This document shows, piece after piece, positions 1 to 11,937 of a DNA stretch of 64,000 nt; position 1 is the first letter of the stretch; every line of letters starts with the position of its first letter. Under the pieces are notes generated by a model that was not told the origin of the DNA, searched no databases, and saw only the letters and a program-made list of their open reading frames with translations. Both the position numbers and the translations under genes were made by a program. This DNA is from Nevskia sp. (GTDB lineage Bacteria; Pseudomonadota; Gammaproteobacteria; Nevskiales; Nevskiaceae), in the NCBI GenBank assembly GCA_031291075.1, contig JARLJS010000049.1, positions 1 to 64,000 of the forward strand, written 5' to 3'.

Positions 1-1
1 C

Positions 2-1891
<1,890 letters not shown>

Positions 1892-1950
1892 GCGGCGCAT
1901 TCAGCGGCGGCTCAGCCGCCGCAGGCACACTGAACGGACAACAGTCCAAA

Positions 1951-2643
1951 ATGATGAAACAGACCAACAAAAGCGCCTGGAGCGGCCTGCTTTGCGCACT
2001 CGGCTTCGGCCTGTTTGCCGCCGGAGCCGTCCGCGCCGATTCCGGCCAGGATGCGCTCAGGCGCTTCACCGACGGCGTGCAGACCTTCGAGGCGAATTTC
2101 GACCAGGTGCAGACCGACGACAAGGGCCGCACCACCGGCCGCAGCAGCGGCCACTTCTGGCTGGAGCGGCCGGGCGCGGGCGGCGGCGCCGGGAAGTTCC
2201 GCTGGGCTTACGAAAAGCCCTACCAGCAGGCCACCATCTGCGACGGCGCCAAGCTGTGGGCCTACGACCCGGACCTCAACCAGGTGACGGTGCGCGAGGC
2301 CAAGACCGCGCTGGCCGGCACGCCGGCCGAGCTGCTGTCGCAGAAGACCGCCCTGAGCACCGCCTTCACCGTCAGTGACGGCGGCAAGGACGGCGACTAT
2401 CGCCTGGTGGACCTGGTGCCGAAGTCGAAGGACAGCGACTTCCAGTCCATCGAGCTGGACCTCGACAAGGACGGCGCGCCAGCGCGCATGCGCTTCGCCG
2501 ACCGCATCGGCGGCCACTCCGAGGTGAGCTTCAGCGCGATCAGGACCAACGCCCGCATCGACCCGGCGCAGTTCCAGTTCACGCCGCCCAAGGGGGCGGA
2601 GATCGTCAACGACGGCGACATCACTACCAAGTCGCTGGACTAG
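1951..2643 (+). CDS. lolA: Outer-membrane lipoprotein carrier protein LolA
   Basis: LolA is the periplasmic chaperone that takes lipoproteins from LolCDE to LolB. The product is 230 aa with a Sec signal peptide (hydrophobic stretch GLLCALGFGLFAAGAV, cleavage near VRA-DS), then the LolA fold with its usual motifs (FEANFDQ, GHFWLERPG, FRWAYEKPYQQ, LWAYDPDLNQVTV). The frame is open back to 1888, but the double ATG at 1951/1954 places the signal peptide correctly, so I chose 1951; no strong ribosome-binding site precedes it. The gene sits between ftsK and rarA, a conserved order. A long palindromic repeat starts 12 nt after its stop. Confidence 0.93.
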   Translation: MMKQTNKSAWSGLLCALGFGLFAAGAVRADSGQDALRRFTDGVQTFEANFDQVQTDDKGRTTGRSSGHFWLERPGAGGGAGKFRWAYEKPYQQATICDGAKLWAYDPDLNQVTVREAKTALAGTPAELLSQKTALSTAFTVSDGGKDGDYRLVDLVPKSKDSDFQSIELDLDKDGAPARMRFADRIGGHSEVSFSAIRTNARIDPAQFQFTPPKGAEIVNDGDITTKSLD

Positions 2644-2654
2644 GAAGGCAGAAT

Positions 2655-2740
2655 CAGTCCGCAAATGAACGCGAATAAACGCAAATGGAGAAGCGGCCGT
2701 TGATTTTCATTTGCGTTTATTCGCGTTCATTTGCGGACTG
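2655..2740. repeat. Long palindromic intergenic repeat, copy 1
   Basis: Two perfectly complementary 33-nt arms (2655-2687 and 2708-2740) surround a 20-nt loop ending in TTTT. Each arm is CAGTCC followed by about 2.7 tandem units of a 10-bp motif, GCAAATGAAC. Related copies lie at 4109-4191 and 50341-50424. It lies 12 nt after the lolA stop and just before rarA. No transposase is nearby. It may be a REP-like element or act at mRNA 3' ends. Confidence 0.9.
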
Positions 2741-2763
2741 CTACTCTACAACAGCTGTATGAA

Positions 2764-4068
2764 ATGACTTCCTCCACGGCTGATGCTTCCCCCCTGGCCG
2801 AGCGCATGCGGCCGCGCACGCTCGACGAAGTGGTGGGGCAGGATCACCTGCTGGCCCCCGGCGCGCCGCTGCGGGTGGCGCTGGAAGCCGGCCGCATCCC
2901 CTCAATGGTGTTGTGGGGGCCGCCGGGGGTGGGCAAGACCACGCTGGCGCGGCTGGTGGCGGCGCACACCGAGGCGCAGTTCCTGACCCTGTCGGCGGTG
3001 ATGGCGGGGGTGAAGGACATCCGCGAGGCCACCGCCCAGGCCCAGGCCGCGCTGCGCGCCCTGCCGCCGCGGCGTACGGTGCTGTTCGTCGACGAAATCC
3101 ACCGCTTCAACAAGAGCCAGCAGGACGCGCTGCTGCCCTACGTGGAGGACGGCACCCTGATCCTGGTCGGCGCCACCACCGAGAATCCCAGCTTCGAATT
3201 GAACGGGGCGCTGCTGTCGCGGTTGCGTGTGTTCGTGCTGCGGCCGCTGGACGAAGAAGCGGTTCTCGGCCTGTTGCGGCGCGCGCTGACCGACCCCGCA
3301 CGCGGCCTTGACGCCGCCGCCGACGCGGTGCCGGAGCACTGGCTGCGGCGCATCGCCGAGAGCGCCGACGGCGATGCCCGCCGCGCGCTGATCCTGCTGG
3401 AGACGGCCTACGAGCTGTCGCGGGCCGCCGGCGACAAGGACGACGAGCTGCTGCAGAAGCTGATCGGCCGCGGCCTGCGCCGCTTCGACAAGCAGGGCGA
3501 GAATTTCTACGACCAGATCTCGGCTCTGCACAAATCGGTGCGCGGCAGCGATCCCGACGGCGCGCTGTACTGGTACGCGCGCATGCTCGACGGCGGGGTC
3601 GACCCGGTCTACGTCGCCCGCCGCGTGCTGCGCATGAGTATCGAGGACATCGGCCTGGCCGATCCGCGCGCGCAGCGCCTGTGCCTGGACGCCTGGGACA
3701 GCTACGAGCGCCTGGGCAGCCCGGAGGGCGAGCTCGCCATCGCGGTGGCCATCACCTACCTGGCGGTGGCGGCCAAGAGTAACGCCGTCTATGCCGCGTA
3801 TGGCGCGGCACGGGCGGCGGTGGAACAGCACGGCAGCCTGGAGGTGCCCATGCACCTGCGCAATGCCCCCACCAAGCTGATGAAGGGCCTGGGTTATGGC
3901 CAGGGCTACCGCTACGACCACGGCGAGGCCGGTGGCCACGCCGCCGGCCAGCAGTACCTGCCGGACACGCTGGCCGGCACCGAGTTCTACACGCCTACCG
4001 CGCGCGGGCTGGAGGCGAAGATCGCCGAGCGGTTGGCGCAGCTGCGCGGGGCCGGTAAGCGAAGCTAG
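2764..4068 (+). CDS. rarA: Replication-associated recombination protein A (RarA/MgsA, AAA+ ATPase)
   Basis: RarA is a clamp-loader-like AAA+ ATPase that acts at stalled forks and ssDNA ends. The product is 434 aa. It has the N-terminal [16 protein letters not shown] block, Walker [10 protein letters not shown], Walker [15 protein letters not shown], sensor-1 [14 protein letters not shown], and the C-terminal MgsA oligomerisation domain from about residue 250. The frame extends up to a TTG at 2731 inside the palindromic repeat; the ATG at 2764 fits the family's N-terminus and was chosen. Palindromic repeats flank the gene on both sides. Confidence 0.95.
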   Translation: MTSSTADASPLAERMRPRTLDEVVGQDHLLAPGAPLRVALEAGRIPSMVLWGPPGVGKTTLARLVAAHTEAQFLTLSAVMAGVKDIREATAQAQAALRALPPRRTVLFVDEIHRFNKSQQDALLPYVEDGTLILVGATTENPSFELNGALLSRLRVFVLRPLDEEAVLGLLRRALTDPARGLDAAADAVPEHWLRRIAESADGDARRALILLETAYELSRAAGDKDDELLQKLIGRGLRRFDKQGENFYDQISALHKSVRGSDPDGALYWYARMLDGGVDPVYVARRVLRMSIEDIGLADPRAQRLCLDAWDSYERLGSPEGELAIAVAITYLAVAAKSNAVYAAYGAARAAVEQHGSLEVPMHLRNAPTKLMKGLGYGQGYRYDHGEAGGHAAGQQYLPDTLAGTEFYTPTARGLEAKIAERLAQLRGAGKRS

Positions 4069-4108
4069 CTATTCCGCACGCATGGATCGGGTTTCAGCAC
4101 GATAAGGA

Positions 4109-4191
4109 CAGTCCGCAAATGAACGCAAATGCACGCAAATTGGATCACCCTCGTTTTTCATTTGCGTCTATTTGCGTTCATTTGCGGACTG
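4109..4191. repeat. Long palindromic intergenic repeat, copy 2
   Basis: Arms 4109-4140 and 4159-4191 are complementary apart from two or three positions in the third 10-bp unit. The loop ends in TTTTT. It has the same CAGTCC + GCAAATGAAC-unit design as the copy at 2655-2740. It starts 40 nt after the rarA stop and lies upstream of the fluoride riboswitch. With copy 1 it brackets rarA. Confidence 0.9.
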
Positions 4192-4246
4192 ACCGGCGTT
4201 TCTGCCAAGAGTTGATTCCTTTGCTGGTACGCCGCTAAGCTGCGCA

Positions 4247-4301
4247 AAGGAGATGGCATGCCTCCTGGAACCGCCGGCGGCGCCGGCTGATGATGCCTAC
4301 C
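4247..4301 (+). promoter_or_regulatory. Fluoride riboswitch (crcB motif) aptamer
   Basis: The sequence follows the fluoride aptamer consensus: GGAGATGGCATGCCTCC (4249-4265), then GGAACCGCC (4267-4275), a short GC hairpin, and GGCTGATGATGCCTAC (4285-4300). This is very close to the well-known Pseudomonas aptamer as I remember it. It lies 87 nt upstream of crcB, its classic target. Downstream, GCGGCGG (4317-4323) can pair with CCGCCGC (4354-4360) just before the ribosome-binding site AAGGA (4374-4378), a candidate expression platform. Fluoride binding is expected to raise crcB expression. Confidence 0.92.
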
Positions 4302-4387
4302 AACCGCGCCCGCGGCGCGGCGGCATCGTCGCATCCATCCATGCGTGATCCGTCCGCCGCGGCCAAACCGAAAAAGGATCGACGCGC

Positions 4388-4789
4388 ATGAATGTACCCG
4401 GACTCGCCGCCGTAGGCGGCGGCTCGTTGCTCGGCGCCTGGCTGCGCTGGTGGCTGGGGCTGCGGCTCAACGCCCTGTTTCCCACGCTGCCGATGGGCAC
4501 GCTCGCCGCCAACCTGATCGGCGGCTACATCATCGGCGTGGCGCTGGGCATGATCACCCACAACCTCGGCCTGTCGCCGCAGGCGCGCCTGTTCCTGATG
4601 ACCGGCTTCTGCGGCGGCCTCACCACCTTCTCCACCTTCTCCGCCGAAACCTATACCTTGTTGGAGCGCGGCCAGATCGGCTGGGGGCTGGGTGAGATCG
4701 CGATCCACGTCTGCGGTTCCCTGGTGGCGACCGCGCTGGGCGTGGCGACCGTAGGGTTGCTGCGCAACTGGGCAGGAGCTGCCGCGTGA
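4388..4789 (+). CDS. crcB: Fluoride exporter CrcB/Fluc
   Basis: This is a dual-topology four-helix fluoride channel that exports F- entering as HF. At 133 aa it has the normal length. The family motifs are present: GGGSLLGAWLRWWLG at the N-terminus, GTLAANLIGGYIIG (conserved Asn of the pore) and GFCGGLTTFSTFSAE (Na+ site and Phe box), with four hydrophobic helices. AAGGA lies 9 nt before the ATG. The gene follows the fluoride riboswitch and overlaps the next gene by 4 nt (GTGA). Confidence 0.96.
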   Translation: MNVPGLAAVGGGSLLGAWLRWWLGLRLNALFPTLPMGTLAANLIGGYIIGVALGMITHNLGLSPQARLFLMTGFCGGLTTFSTFSAETYTLLERGQIGWGLGEIAIHVCGSLVATALGVATVGLLRNWAGAAA

Positions 4790-5190
4790 ACGAGCCGAAA
4801 ACGGGGCCGCAACGCGACTGGCAGGCGCACAGCGAGGAAGGCGTGTTCCTGCGTTTCATCGTGCACGAGAACCGCAACTTCCAGGGCAGGCCCCTGCACG
4901 ACTGGCTGCTGCTGCAGGCGCGCCATCTGGGCATTCCCGGCGGCAGCGCCTTCCGCGGCATCGCCGGCTACGGCCGCCACGGCGTGCTGATCGAGGAGCA
5001 CTTCTTCGAGCTGGCCAACGAGCTGCCGGTGGAAGTGCGCCTCGTCTGCAGCCAGGAGCAGGCCGGCCGGCTGCTCGACGCGGTGGAGGCGGCGGAGCTA
5101 TCGTTGTTCTACCTGATGTCGCCGGTGCGCTACGGTGTGGCCGGCGTGGCCAAGAGCGACTGGTCGAAGGTGCTGCCGCCGATGTTCTAG
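4786..5190 (+). CDS. DUF190 domain protein, crcB-linked
   Basis: A 134-aa soluble protein of the DUF190 family, which has a PII-like ferredoxin fold and often accompanies crcB. The GTG start overlaps the crcB stop and has AGGAG just upstream, so translation is probably coupled. The conserved core reads FLRFIVHENRNFQGRPLHDW followed by ARHLGIPGGSAFRGIAGYG. The biochemical role is unknown; a regulatory or fluoride-response role follows only from its position in the riboswitch-controlled operon. Confidence 0.85.
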   Translation: MNEPKTGPQRDWQAHSEEGVFLRFIVHENRNFQGRPLHDWLLLQARHLGIPGGSAFRGIAGYGRHGVLIEEHFFELANELPVEVRLVCSQEQAGRLLDAVEAAELSLFYLMSPVRYGVAGVAKSDWSKVLPPMF

Positions 5191-5202
5191 GGGAGGTGCG
5201 CG

Positions 5203-5619
5203 ATGTTCGGCAAGATACTGGTCGCCCACGACGGTTCGCCCCTGGCGGACAAGACCTTCAGCACCGCCCTGGAGCTGGCCGCCCGGCTCGGCGCCGAGCT
5301 GCACGCCGTCTCGGTGGTGCGCCTGCCCGAGTTCGGCGAGGACATCGAGACCGCCACCATGATCGACGCCGGCCGCGAGCACTACAACAAGCTCGGCCAG
5401 CGCCTGCGCGACGAGGCAGGCGGCAAGGGGGTGGCGCTGCACTTCCGCACCCTGGTCGGCCACCCGGCGGAGCAGATCGTGAGCGAGGCCTCCAAGGTCG
5501 GCGCCGACCTGGTGATCGTGGGCCACCGCGGCAAGTCGCTGATCGAGCGCTGGCTCACCGGTTCCACCACCAAGCAGGTGGTGGGGTATGCGCATTGCGC
5601 GGTGCTGGTGGTGAGGTGA
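5203..5619 (+). CDS. Universal stress protein, UspA family
   Basis: A single-domain Usp of 138 aa with the start ILVAHDGSPLADK and the C-terminal ATP-binding signature GHRGKSLIERWLTGSTTKQV (G-x2-G-x9-G-S/T). A strong GGGGAGGT lies upstream of the ATG and the gene begins 12 nt after the DUF190 stop. It is therefore probably the third gene of the fluoride operon, placing a generic stress protein under fluoride control. Its specific role is unknown. Confidence 0.88.
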   Translation: MFGKILVAHDGSPLADKTFSTALELAARLGAELHAVSVVRLPEFGEDIETATMIDAGREHYNKLGQRLRDEAGGKGVALHFRTLVGHPAEQIVSEASKVGADLVIVGHRGKSLIERWLTGSTTKQVVGYAHCAVLVVR

Positions 5620-5646
5620 GCGGGCGCGGCGACTCCCGCGAGATTC

Positions 5647-5675
5647 TTGATCTGTACGTAAATCTGACGTACATT
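5647..5675 (+). promoter_or_regulatory. Promoter with palindromic operator of the DUF1778/GNAT module
   Basis: A -35-like TTGATC (5647-5652) and a -10-like TACATT (5670-5675) are separated by exactly 17 nt. The perfect inverted repeat TGTACGT-N7-ACGTACA (5653-5673) fills the spacer. The expected transcription start is at about 5682, next to the ATG at 5683, which suggests a leaderless mRNA. Autorepression by the antitoxin-toxin complex is inferred from known TA systems. Confidence 0.6.
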
Positions 5676-5682
5676 TGGCGGT

Positions 5683-5948
5683 ATGACCAAATCGGCGCGT
5701 CTTGAAACCAGGATCAGCCCGGCGACCCAGGCGCTGTTGAAGCGTGCGGCTGAAATCCAGGGGCGTTCGGTGAGCGATTTTGTGGTCACTGCGGTGCAGG
5801 AGGCGGCGCAGAAAGCGATTGCAGAAGTCGAGGTGATCCGGCTTTCGCGCAAGGCGCAGGAGCACATTGCGGCGCAGCTGCTGAATCCGCCGGTTCCCAC
5901 GCCGGCCCTGGCGCGGGCTTTCAAGCGTCATCGGGCCCTCGTCGTGGA

Positions 5949-5952
<4 letters not shown>
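5683..5952 (+). CDS. DUF1778 (TacA-type) ribbon-helix-helix antitoxin
   Basis: An 89-aa protein with an N-terminal ribbon-helix-helix (TKSARLETRISPATQALLKR...GRSVSDFVVTAVQEAA) and a C-terminal tail that in this family wraps the acetyltransferase toxin. It overlaps the GNAT gene by 4 nt (ATGA). In TacA-like antitoxins the RHH domain binds the operator and the tail neutralises the toxin. There is no ribosome-binding site, in keeping with a leaderless message from the promoter at 5647-5675. Confidence 0.85.
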
Positions 5953-7762
<1,810 letters not shown>

Positions 7763-7783
7763 CCCGCCGCCGTCGGCGGCGGG
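7763..7783. terminator. GC-rich hairpin after serS
   Basis: A perfect 9-bp stem, CCCGCCGCC / GGCGGCGGG with loop GTC, begins next to the serS stop. It is followed by ATAAAGG rather than a U-tract, so it may only stabilise the mRNA end or act as a weak terminator. Confidence 0.4.
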
Positions 7784-7867
7784 ATAAAGGCGTAAAATAG
7801 CGAAAGAAACCTCGTCGCCGCTGTTTGTTGGCGTTCAGAGCAACCAATTCCTGCCTGAGATGCCCGC

Positions 7868-9658
7868 ATGTCCGACGATACCGCCGCCGTTGCCACTTTT
7901 CAGGAACTGTCGCTGAGCCAGCCGGTGCTGCAGGCGCTGGCGGAAGTGGGCTATGAAGCGCCTTCGCCGATCCAGGCCAGGATCATCCCGCTGATGCTCG
8001 ACGGCCGCGACGTGCTGGGCCAGGCGCAGACCGGCACCGGCAAGACCGCCGCCTTCGCCCTGCCGATCCTGTCGAAAATCGATACCTTGCGGAAAACCCC
8101 GCAGGCCCTGGTGCTGGCGCCGACGCGCGAGCTGGCGATCCAGGTGGCGGAGGCGTTCCAGCGCTACGCCAAGCACCTGCCCGGGTTCCACGTGCTGCCC
8201 ATCTACGGCGGCCAGTCCTACGGCCCGCAGCTGTCCGCGCTCAAGCGGGGCGTGCACGTGGTGGTGGGTACGCCCGGCCGTACCATCGACCACATGCAGC
8301 GCGGCACGCTCAAGCTCGACCGTCTCGACTGCCTGGTGCTGGACGAGGCCGACGAGATGCTGCGCATGGGCTTCATCGACGACGTCGAAACGATCCTGCA
8401 GCAGACCCCGCCCGGGCGCCAGGTGGCGCTGTTCTCCGCCACCATGCCGGCGGCGATCCGCCGCATCGCGCAGACTTACCTCAAGGATCCGGCCGAAGTC
8501 ACCATCAAGAGCAAGACCAGCACCGCCGCCAACATCCGCCAGCGCTACTGGCTGGTGAGCGGCACCAACAAGCTGGACGCGCTGACCCGCATCCTCGAGG
8601 CCGAGCCGTTCGACGGCATGATCATCTTCGCCCGCACCAAGGCCGGCACGGTGGAGCTGGCGGAGCGGCTGGAGGCGCGCGGCTACTCGGTGGCGGCGCT
8701 CAACGGCGACATGGAGCAGAAGCAGCGCGAGCGCACCGTGGCACGTCTCAAGGATGGCCAGCTCGACATCGTGGTAGCCACCGACATCGCCGCGCGCGGC
8801 CTCGACGTGGAACGCATCAGCCACGTCCTCAACTACGACATTCCCACCGACACCGAGTCCTACGTCCACCGCATCGGCCGCACCGGCCGCGCCGGACGCA
8901 GCGGCGAGGCGATCCTGTTCATCGCGCCGCGTGAGCGCCACCTGCTGCGCGCCATCGAGCGCGCCACCCGCCAGCCGATCACGCCGATGGAGCTGCCCAG
9001 TGTCGACGCCGTCAACGACCAGCGCATCGCCCGCTTCAAGCAGAAGATCGGCGAAGCGCTGGCGGCCGGCGACGCGGCCCCGTTCCGCCGCCTGATCGAG
9101 CAGTATGAGCAGGAGCACGGCGTGCCCGCCATCGAGATCGCCGCGGCGTTGGCGCGTCTGGTGCAGGGTGAGCGGCCGCTGCTGCTGCAGACGAACGCCG
9201 GCGGCGGCGTGCCGGTGAGCGGCCCGTCGAAGCTGGTCCAGGCCATGCTGGCCGGGCCGGAGCGCGTCCAGGCCGAAGCCGCGCCGCCGCCCGCCCCGAA
9301 GCGCCGGCACGACGAACCGCGTGCCGAACGCCGCACCGCCGAGGAAGAGGTGGAGAAGGAGACCTTCCGCATCGAGGTCGGCGAAGTCCACGGCGTGAAA
9401 CCCGGTAACATCGTCGGCGCTATCGCCAACGAGGCCGGCATCGACAGCGCCTACATCGGCCGCATCGACATCCGCGACGACCACAGCTTCATCGACCTGC
9501 CCGCCGGCATGCCCAAGAAGATCTTCAAGGACCTGCAGAAGGTCTGGGTCGTCGGCCGCCAGCTACGCATCAGCCGCAAGGACCAGGCGGGCAATCCGTA
9601 CAGCGCGCCGGTGTCGAAGCATGGCAAGGCCAGGCACAAGCCGCGCAAGGACGCTTGA
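7868..9658 (+). CDS. deaD: DEAD-box ATP-dependent RNA helicase (DeaD/CsdA type)
   Basis: A 596-aa RNA helicase. All DEAD-box motifs are present: AQTGTGKT (I), PTRELAIQ (Ia), VLDEADEML (II), SAT (III), IIFARTK (IV), ATDIAARGLDV (V) and HRIGRTGRAGR (VI). The C-terminal DbpA-type RNA-binding domain runs from about residue 500 (RIEVGEVHGVKPGNIVGAIA), after a low-complexity charged linker. This architecture fits DeaD/CsdA, involved in 50S assembly and cold-shock mRNA remodelling. A 105-nt leader precedes it; cold-shock control cannot be read from the sequence. Confidence 0.93.
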   Translation: MSDDTAAVATFQELSLSQPVLQALAEVGYEAPSPIQARIIPLMLDGRDVLGQAQTGTGKTAAFALPILSKIDTLRKTPQALVLAPTRELAIQVAEAFQRYAKHLPGFHVLPIYGGQSYGPQLSALKRGVHVVVGTPGRTIDHMQRGTLKLDRLDCLVLDEADEMLRMGFIDDVETILQQTPPGRQVALFSATMPAAIRRIAQTYLKDPAEVTIKSKTSTAANIRQRYWLVSGTNKLDALTRILEAEPFDGMIIFARTKAGTVELAERLEARGYSVAALNGDMEQKQRERTVARLKDGQLDIVVATDIAARGLDVERISHVLNYDIPTDTESYVHRIGRTGRAGRSGEAILFIAPRERHLLRAIERATRQPITPMELPSVDAVNDQRIARFKQKIGEALAAGDAAPFRRLIEQYEQEHGVPAIEIAAALARLVQGERPLLLQTNAGGGVPVSGPSKLVQAMLAGPERVQAEAAPPPAPKRRHDEPRAERRTAEEEVEKETFRIEVGEVHGVKPGNIVGAIANEAGIDSAYIGRIDIRDDHSFIDLPAGMPKKIFKDLQKVWVVGRQLRISRKDQAGNPYSAPVSKHGKARHKPRKDA

Positions 9659-9690
9659 CCGGGCTGGGGGCTTCCCAAGTCAGAACGGTT

Positions 9691-9726
9691 GGGTGGGTTA
9701 CCAGCTCCGCAGGAGCGCAACCCGCC
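9691..9726. repeat. Imperfect stem-loop downstream of deaD, REP-like
   Basis: GGTGGGTT (9692-9699) pairs with AACCCGCC (9719-9726), allowing G-T, and encloses a perfect inner stem GCTCC/GGAGC (9704-9715). The GGGTGGGTT...AACCCGCC style resembles a common bacterial REP-type element. No second copy was seen in this window. Confidence 0.4.
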
Positions 9727-9803
9727 TTTCGCGGAAAGCGGATTGCGCTTCGTTAATCGGCCGCCGAGTGAGGGATTCATGAGTTCACCGCCGGGCCCTC
9801 CGG

Positions 9804-10094
9804 CTATTCGCCGCCCGGTGGCTTGCTCTTGGGCTTGGTGCCCGGCAGAACTCCCGCTATGGTTCCGATCACGGCAATGAACAGGGCGCCGAGCATGATG
9901 AAACCGCCATATTTTCGACCGAACTGCTGTCCGGCGGCATACCCGGTTCCGTAGCCCTGGGCGAACGTTCGGGTTTCTTTGCCGCGCGCCGCAACTTCCT
10001 GTTCCGCGAACGTCCCGGCGACGCCTCCTCCAAGCGCGCCGATTCCTATCCACAGAACCAGGAACCACACAAATCCCATGGCGATGCGTCTCAT
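9804..10094 (-). CDS. Small membrane protein of unknown function
   Basis: A 96-aa protein starting at the ATG preceded by AGGGGG. It has two hydrophobic segments, MGFVWFLVLWIGIGALGGGV near the N-terminus and GGFIMLGALFIAVIGTIAGV near the C-terminus, joined by a polar loop rich in Gly, Gln and Tyr, with a basic Pro/Lys tail (GTKPKSKPPGGE). I do not recognise a family. The frame is open farther upstream, but those codons lack membrane or family character. It is co-directional with sulP, 130 nt downstream of it. Confidence 0.65.
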   Translation of the reverse strand: MRRIAMGFVWFLVLWIGIGALGGGVAGTFAEQEVAARGKETRTFAQGYGTGYAAGQQFGRKYGGFIMLGALFIAVIGTIAGVLPGTKPKSKPPGGE

Positions 10095-10224
10095 CGATAG
10101 CCCCCTAGTTTTGCGCCCGAAACCCGCAGGTTCAGATGTCCTCTCGTCGGGATTAGACGTCACCCCGGCATTTCTTGTGAAGGGGCGTGGCTTCGATTCG
10201 GGGGACACGTGCAATGCGAGATCG

Positions 10225-11925
10225 CTAAATCGGCGGCGAAGCCAGCGCACTGATCGCCGTCGCCACCGAAGCATGCAGCCGCTGCCGCCCCAGCAGCTCG
10301 AACAGCCGCGTGTGCTCCAGGCGGTCGCGCAGCGGGCCCTTCACCTCGGCCAGGTGCACGGTGACGCCGCCCTGGCCGAGGGATTCGCACAGGTCCTCCA
10401 GCATCTGCAGGGCGCTGGCGTCGACCGCGTTGACGGCGCTGCAGATCAGGATCACGTCGCTGACCTCGGGGCGCTTGCCCAGCTTGTCCATGACGAAGGT
10501 CTGCACCGCGGCGGCGTTGCCGAAGAACAGGCTCTCGTCGATGCGCACCAGCAGCAGCTGTGGCCACAGTTCGAGGTCATGGTGGCGGTCGGTTTCCACC
10601 CACAGGTTGGAGTTCGGCACGTGGCCGACCTCGACGATGTGCGGGTTGGCGGTGCGCCAGATGTACAGCAGCAGGGACATGGCCAGCCCGGCGACGAAGC
10701 CGATCTCCGCGCCCACCGCCAGCACGCCGGCGGTGGTGACGGCCCAGGCCAGGCCATCGGCGCGGTCGTAGCGCCATACCCGCAGCAGGCTGCGCCAGTC
10801 GAGCAGGCGCAGCACGGCGACCACGATGATGGCGGCCAGCACGGCGCGCGGCAGGGTTTCCAGCAAGGGCGCCAGCACCACCGAGGAGGCGATCACCAGG
10901 ACGGCGGCCACCACGCCGGCGAGGCGGCTGCGGGCGCCGGCGGCGTCGTTGACCACCGAGCGGCTGAGGCTGCCGGCCACCGGCATGCCCTGGGTGAAGG
11001 CGGCGGCCAGGTTGGCCAGGCCGATCGCGGCCAGCTCGCGGTTGGCCTTCACTTCGTGGCGGTGGCGGCGGGCCAGCACCTGGGCGATGGAAATGCCTTC
11101 CAGGTAGCCCACCAGGCCGATCAGCGCGGCCGGGCCCAGCAGGGCGCGCCAGCGGTTCCAGTCGAGGGGCGGCGGGGCGAGCCGGGGCAGCCCTGTCGCC
11201 AGGCGTCCGACCAGCTGCAGGCTGCCGTGCAGCGGCAGGTGCGCCGCCCCGAGCGAGGTGGCGAGCACCAACAGCAGCGGCATGGTGCGGCAAGCGGTGG
11301 CGGTGACCGGCTCCGGTAACCCGGCCGCGGTGAGCCAGCGCGGCAGCGCGTTGCGCGCCAGCAATAGCGCGGCGATGGAGAGGGCACCGACCGCGAGTGG
11401 CGTGATCGAGGTCTGCGGCAGCGCCTGCAGCAGGTGCAGGGTCTGGCTGGCGGCGTCGCCCGCCGCGTTCAGGCGCAGGCCCAGGATCTGCGGCAGCTGG
11501 CTGAGGACGATCAATACCGCCGCGCCCATGGCGAAGCCGGACATCACCGGGTAGCTGAGAAAACCCGTCAGCAGGCCCAGTCGCAGAAGGCCGAGCCCCG
11601 ACAGCATGACGCCCGCCAGCAGGGCCAGGATCAGCGCATCCTGCCAGTAGGCCGCGCTACCCTGGGCGGCCAGGGGCGCGAGGCTGGTGGCGGTCATCAG
11701 CGAGACCACCGCCACCGGTCCCACCGACAGGGCGGGGCTGGTGCCGGTGCAGGCATAGAACAGGGCCGGCAACATCGCCGCGTACAGTCCGGCTTCCGGC
11801 GGCAGGCCGGCCAGCAGGGCGTAGGCCAGCGCCTGCGGCACCAGCAGCACGGCCGTCACCGCGCCGGCGATCAGGTCGCGGGAGAGGTCGCCGCCGGTGA
11901 CAGAAGCCAGCCCCGCGAGGCGCAT
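10225..11925 (-). CDS. SulP-family anion transporter with STAS domain
   Basis: A 566-aa SLC26/SulP transporter. The N-terminal signature (LIAGAVTAVLLVPQALAYA, then GLPPEAGLYAAMLPALFYA) and about 10-12 hydrophobic helices are followed by a cytoplasmic STAS domain from about residue 445, with the VNAVDASALQML phosphorylation-loop region. SulP proteins move sulfate, bicarbonate or other oxyanions. The start lies 12 nt after the moaC stop, so it is in the molybdenum-cofactor operon, raising molybdate or sulfate as substrate; this is inference. Family assignment is firm, substrate is not. Confidence 0.92.
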   Translation of the reverse strand: MRLAGLASVTGGDLSRDLIAGAVTAVLLVPQALAYALLAGLPPEAGLYAAMLPALFYACTGTSPALSVGPVAVVSLMTATSLAPLAAQGSAAYWQDALILALLAGVMLSGLGLLRLGLLTGFLSYPVMSGFAMGAAVLIVLSQLPQILGLRLNAAGDAASQTLHLLQALPQTSITPLAVGALSIAALLLARNALPRWLTAAGLPEPVTATACRTMPLLLVLATSLGAAHLPLHGSLQLVGRLATGLPRLAPPPLDWNRWRALLGPAALIGLVGYLEGISIAQVLARRHRHEVKANRELAAIGLANLAAAFTQGMPVAGSLSRSVVNDAAGARSRLAGVVAAVLVIASSVVLAPLLETLPRAVLAAIIVVAVLRLLDWRSLLRVWRYDRADGLAWAVTTAGVLAVGAEIGFVAGLAMSLLLYIWRTANPHIVEVGHVPNSNLWVETDRHHDLELWPQLLLVRIDESLFFGNAAAVQTFVMDKLGKRPEVSDVILICSAVNAVDASALQMLEDLCESLGQGGVTVHLAEVKGPLRDRLEHTRLFELLGRQRLHASVATAISALASPPI

Positions 11926-11937
11926 CGCCGGGACCGG

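Noticed and set aside
2731-2763. Upstream TTG start of rarA inside the palindromic repeat
   Set aside because: The extra residues come from the repeat arm and have no RarA similarity; the ATG at 2764 gives the normal N-terminus.
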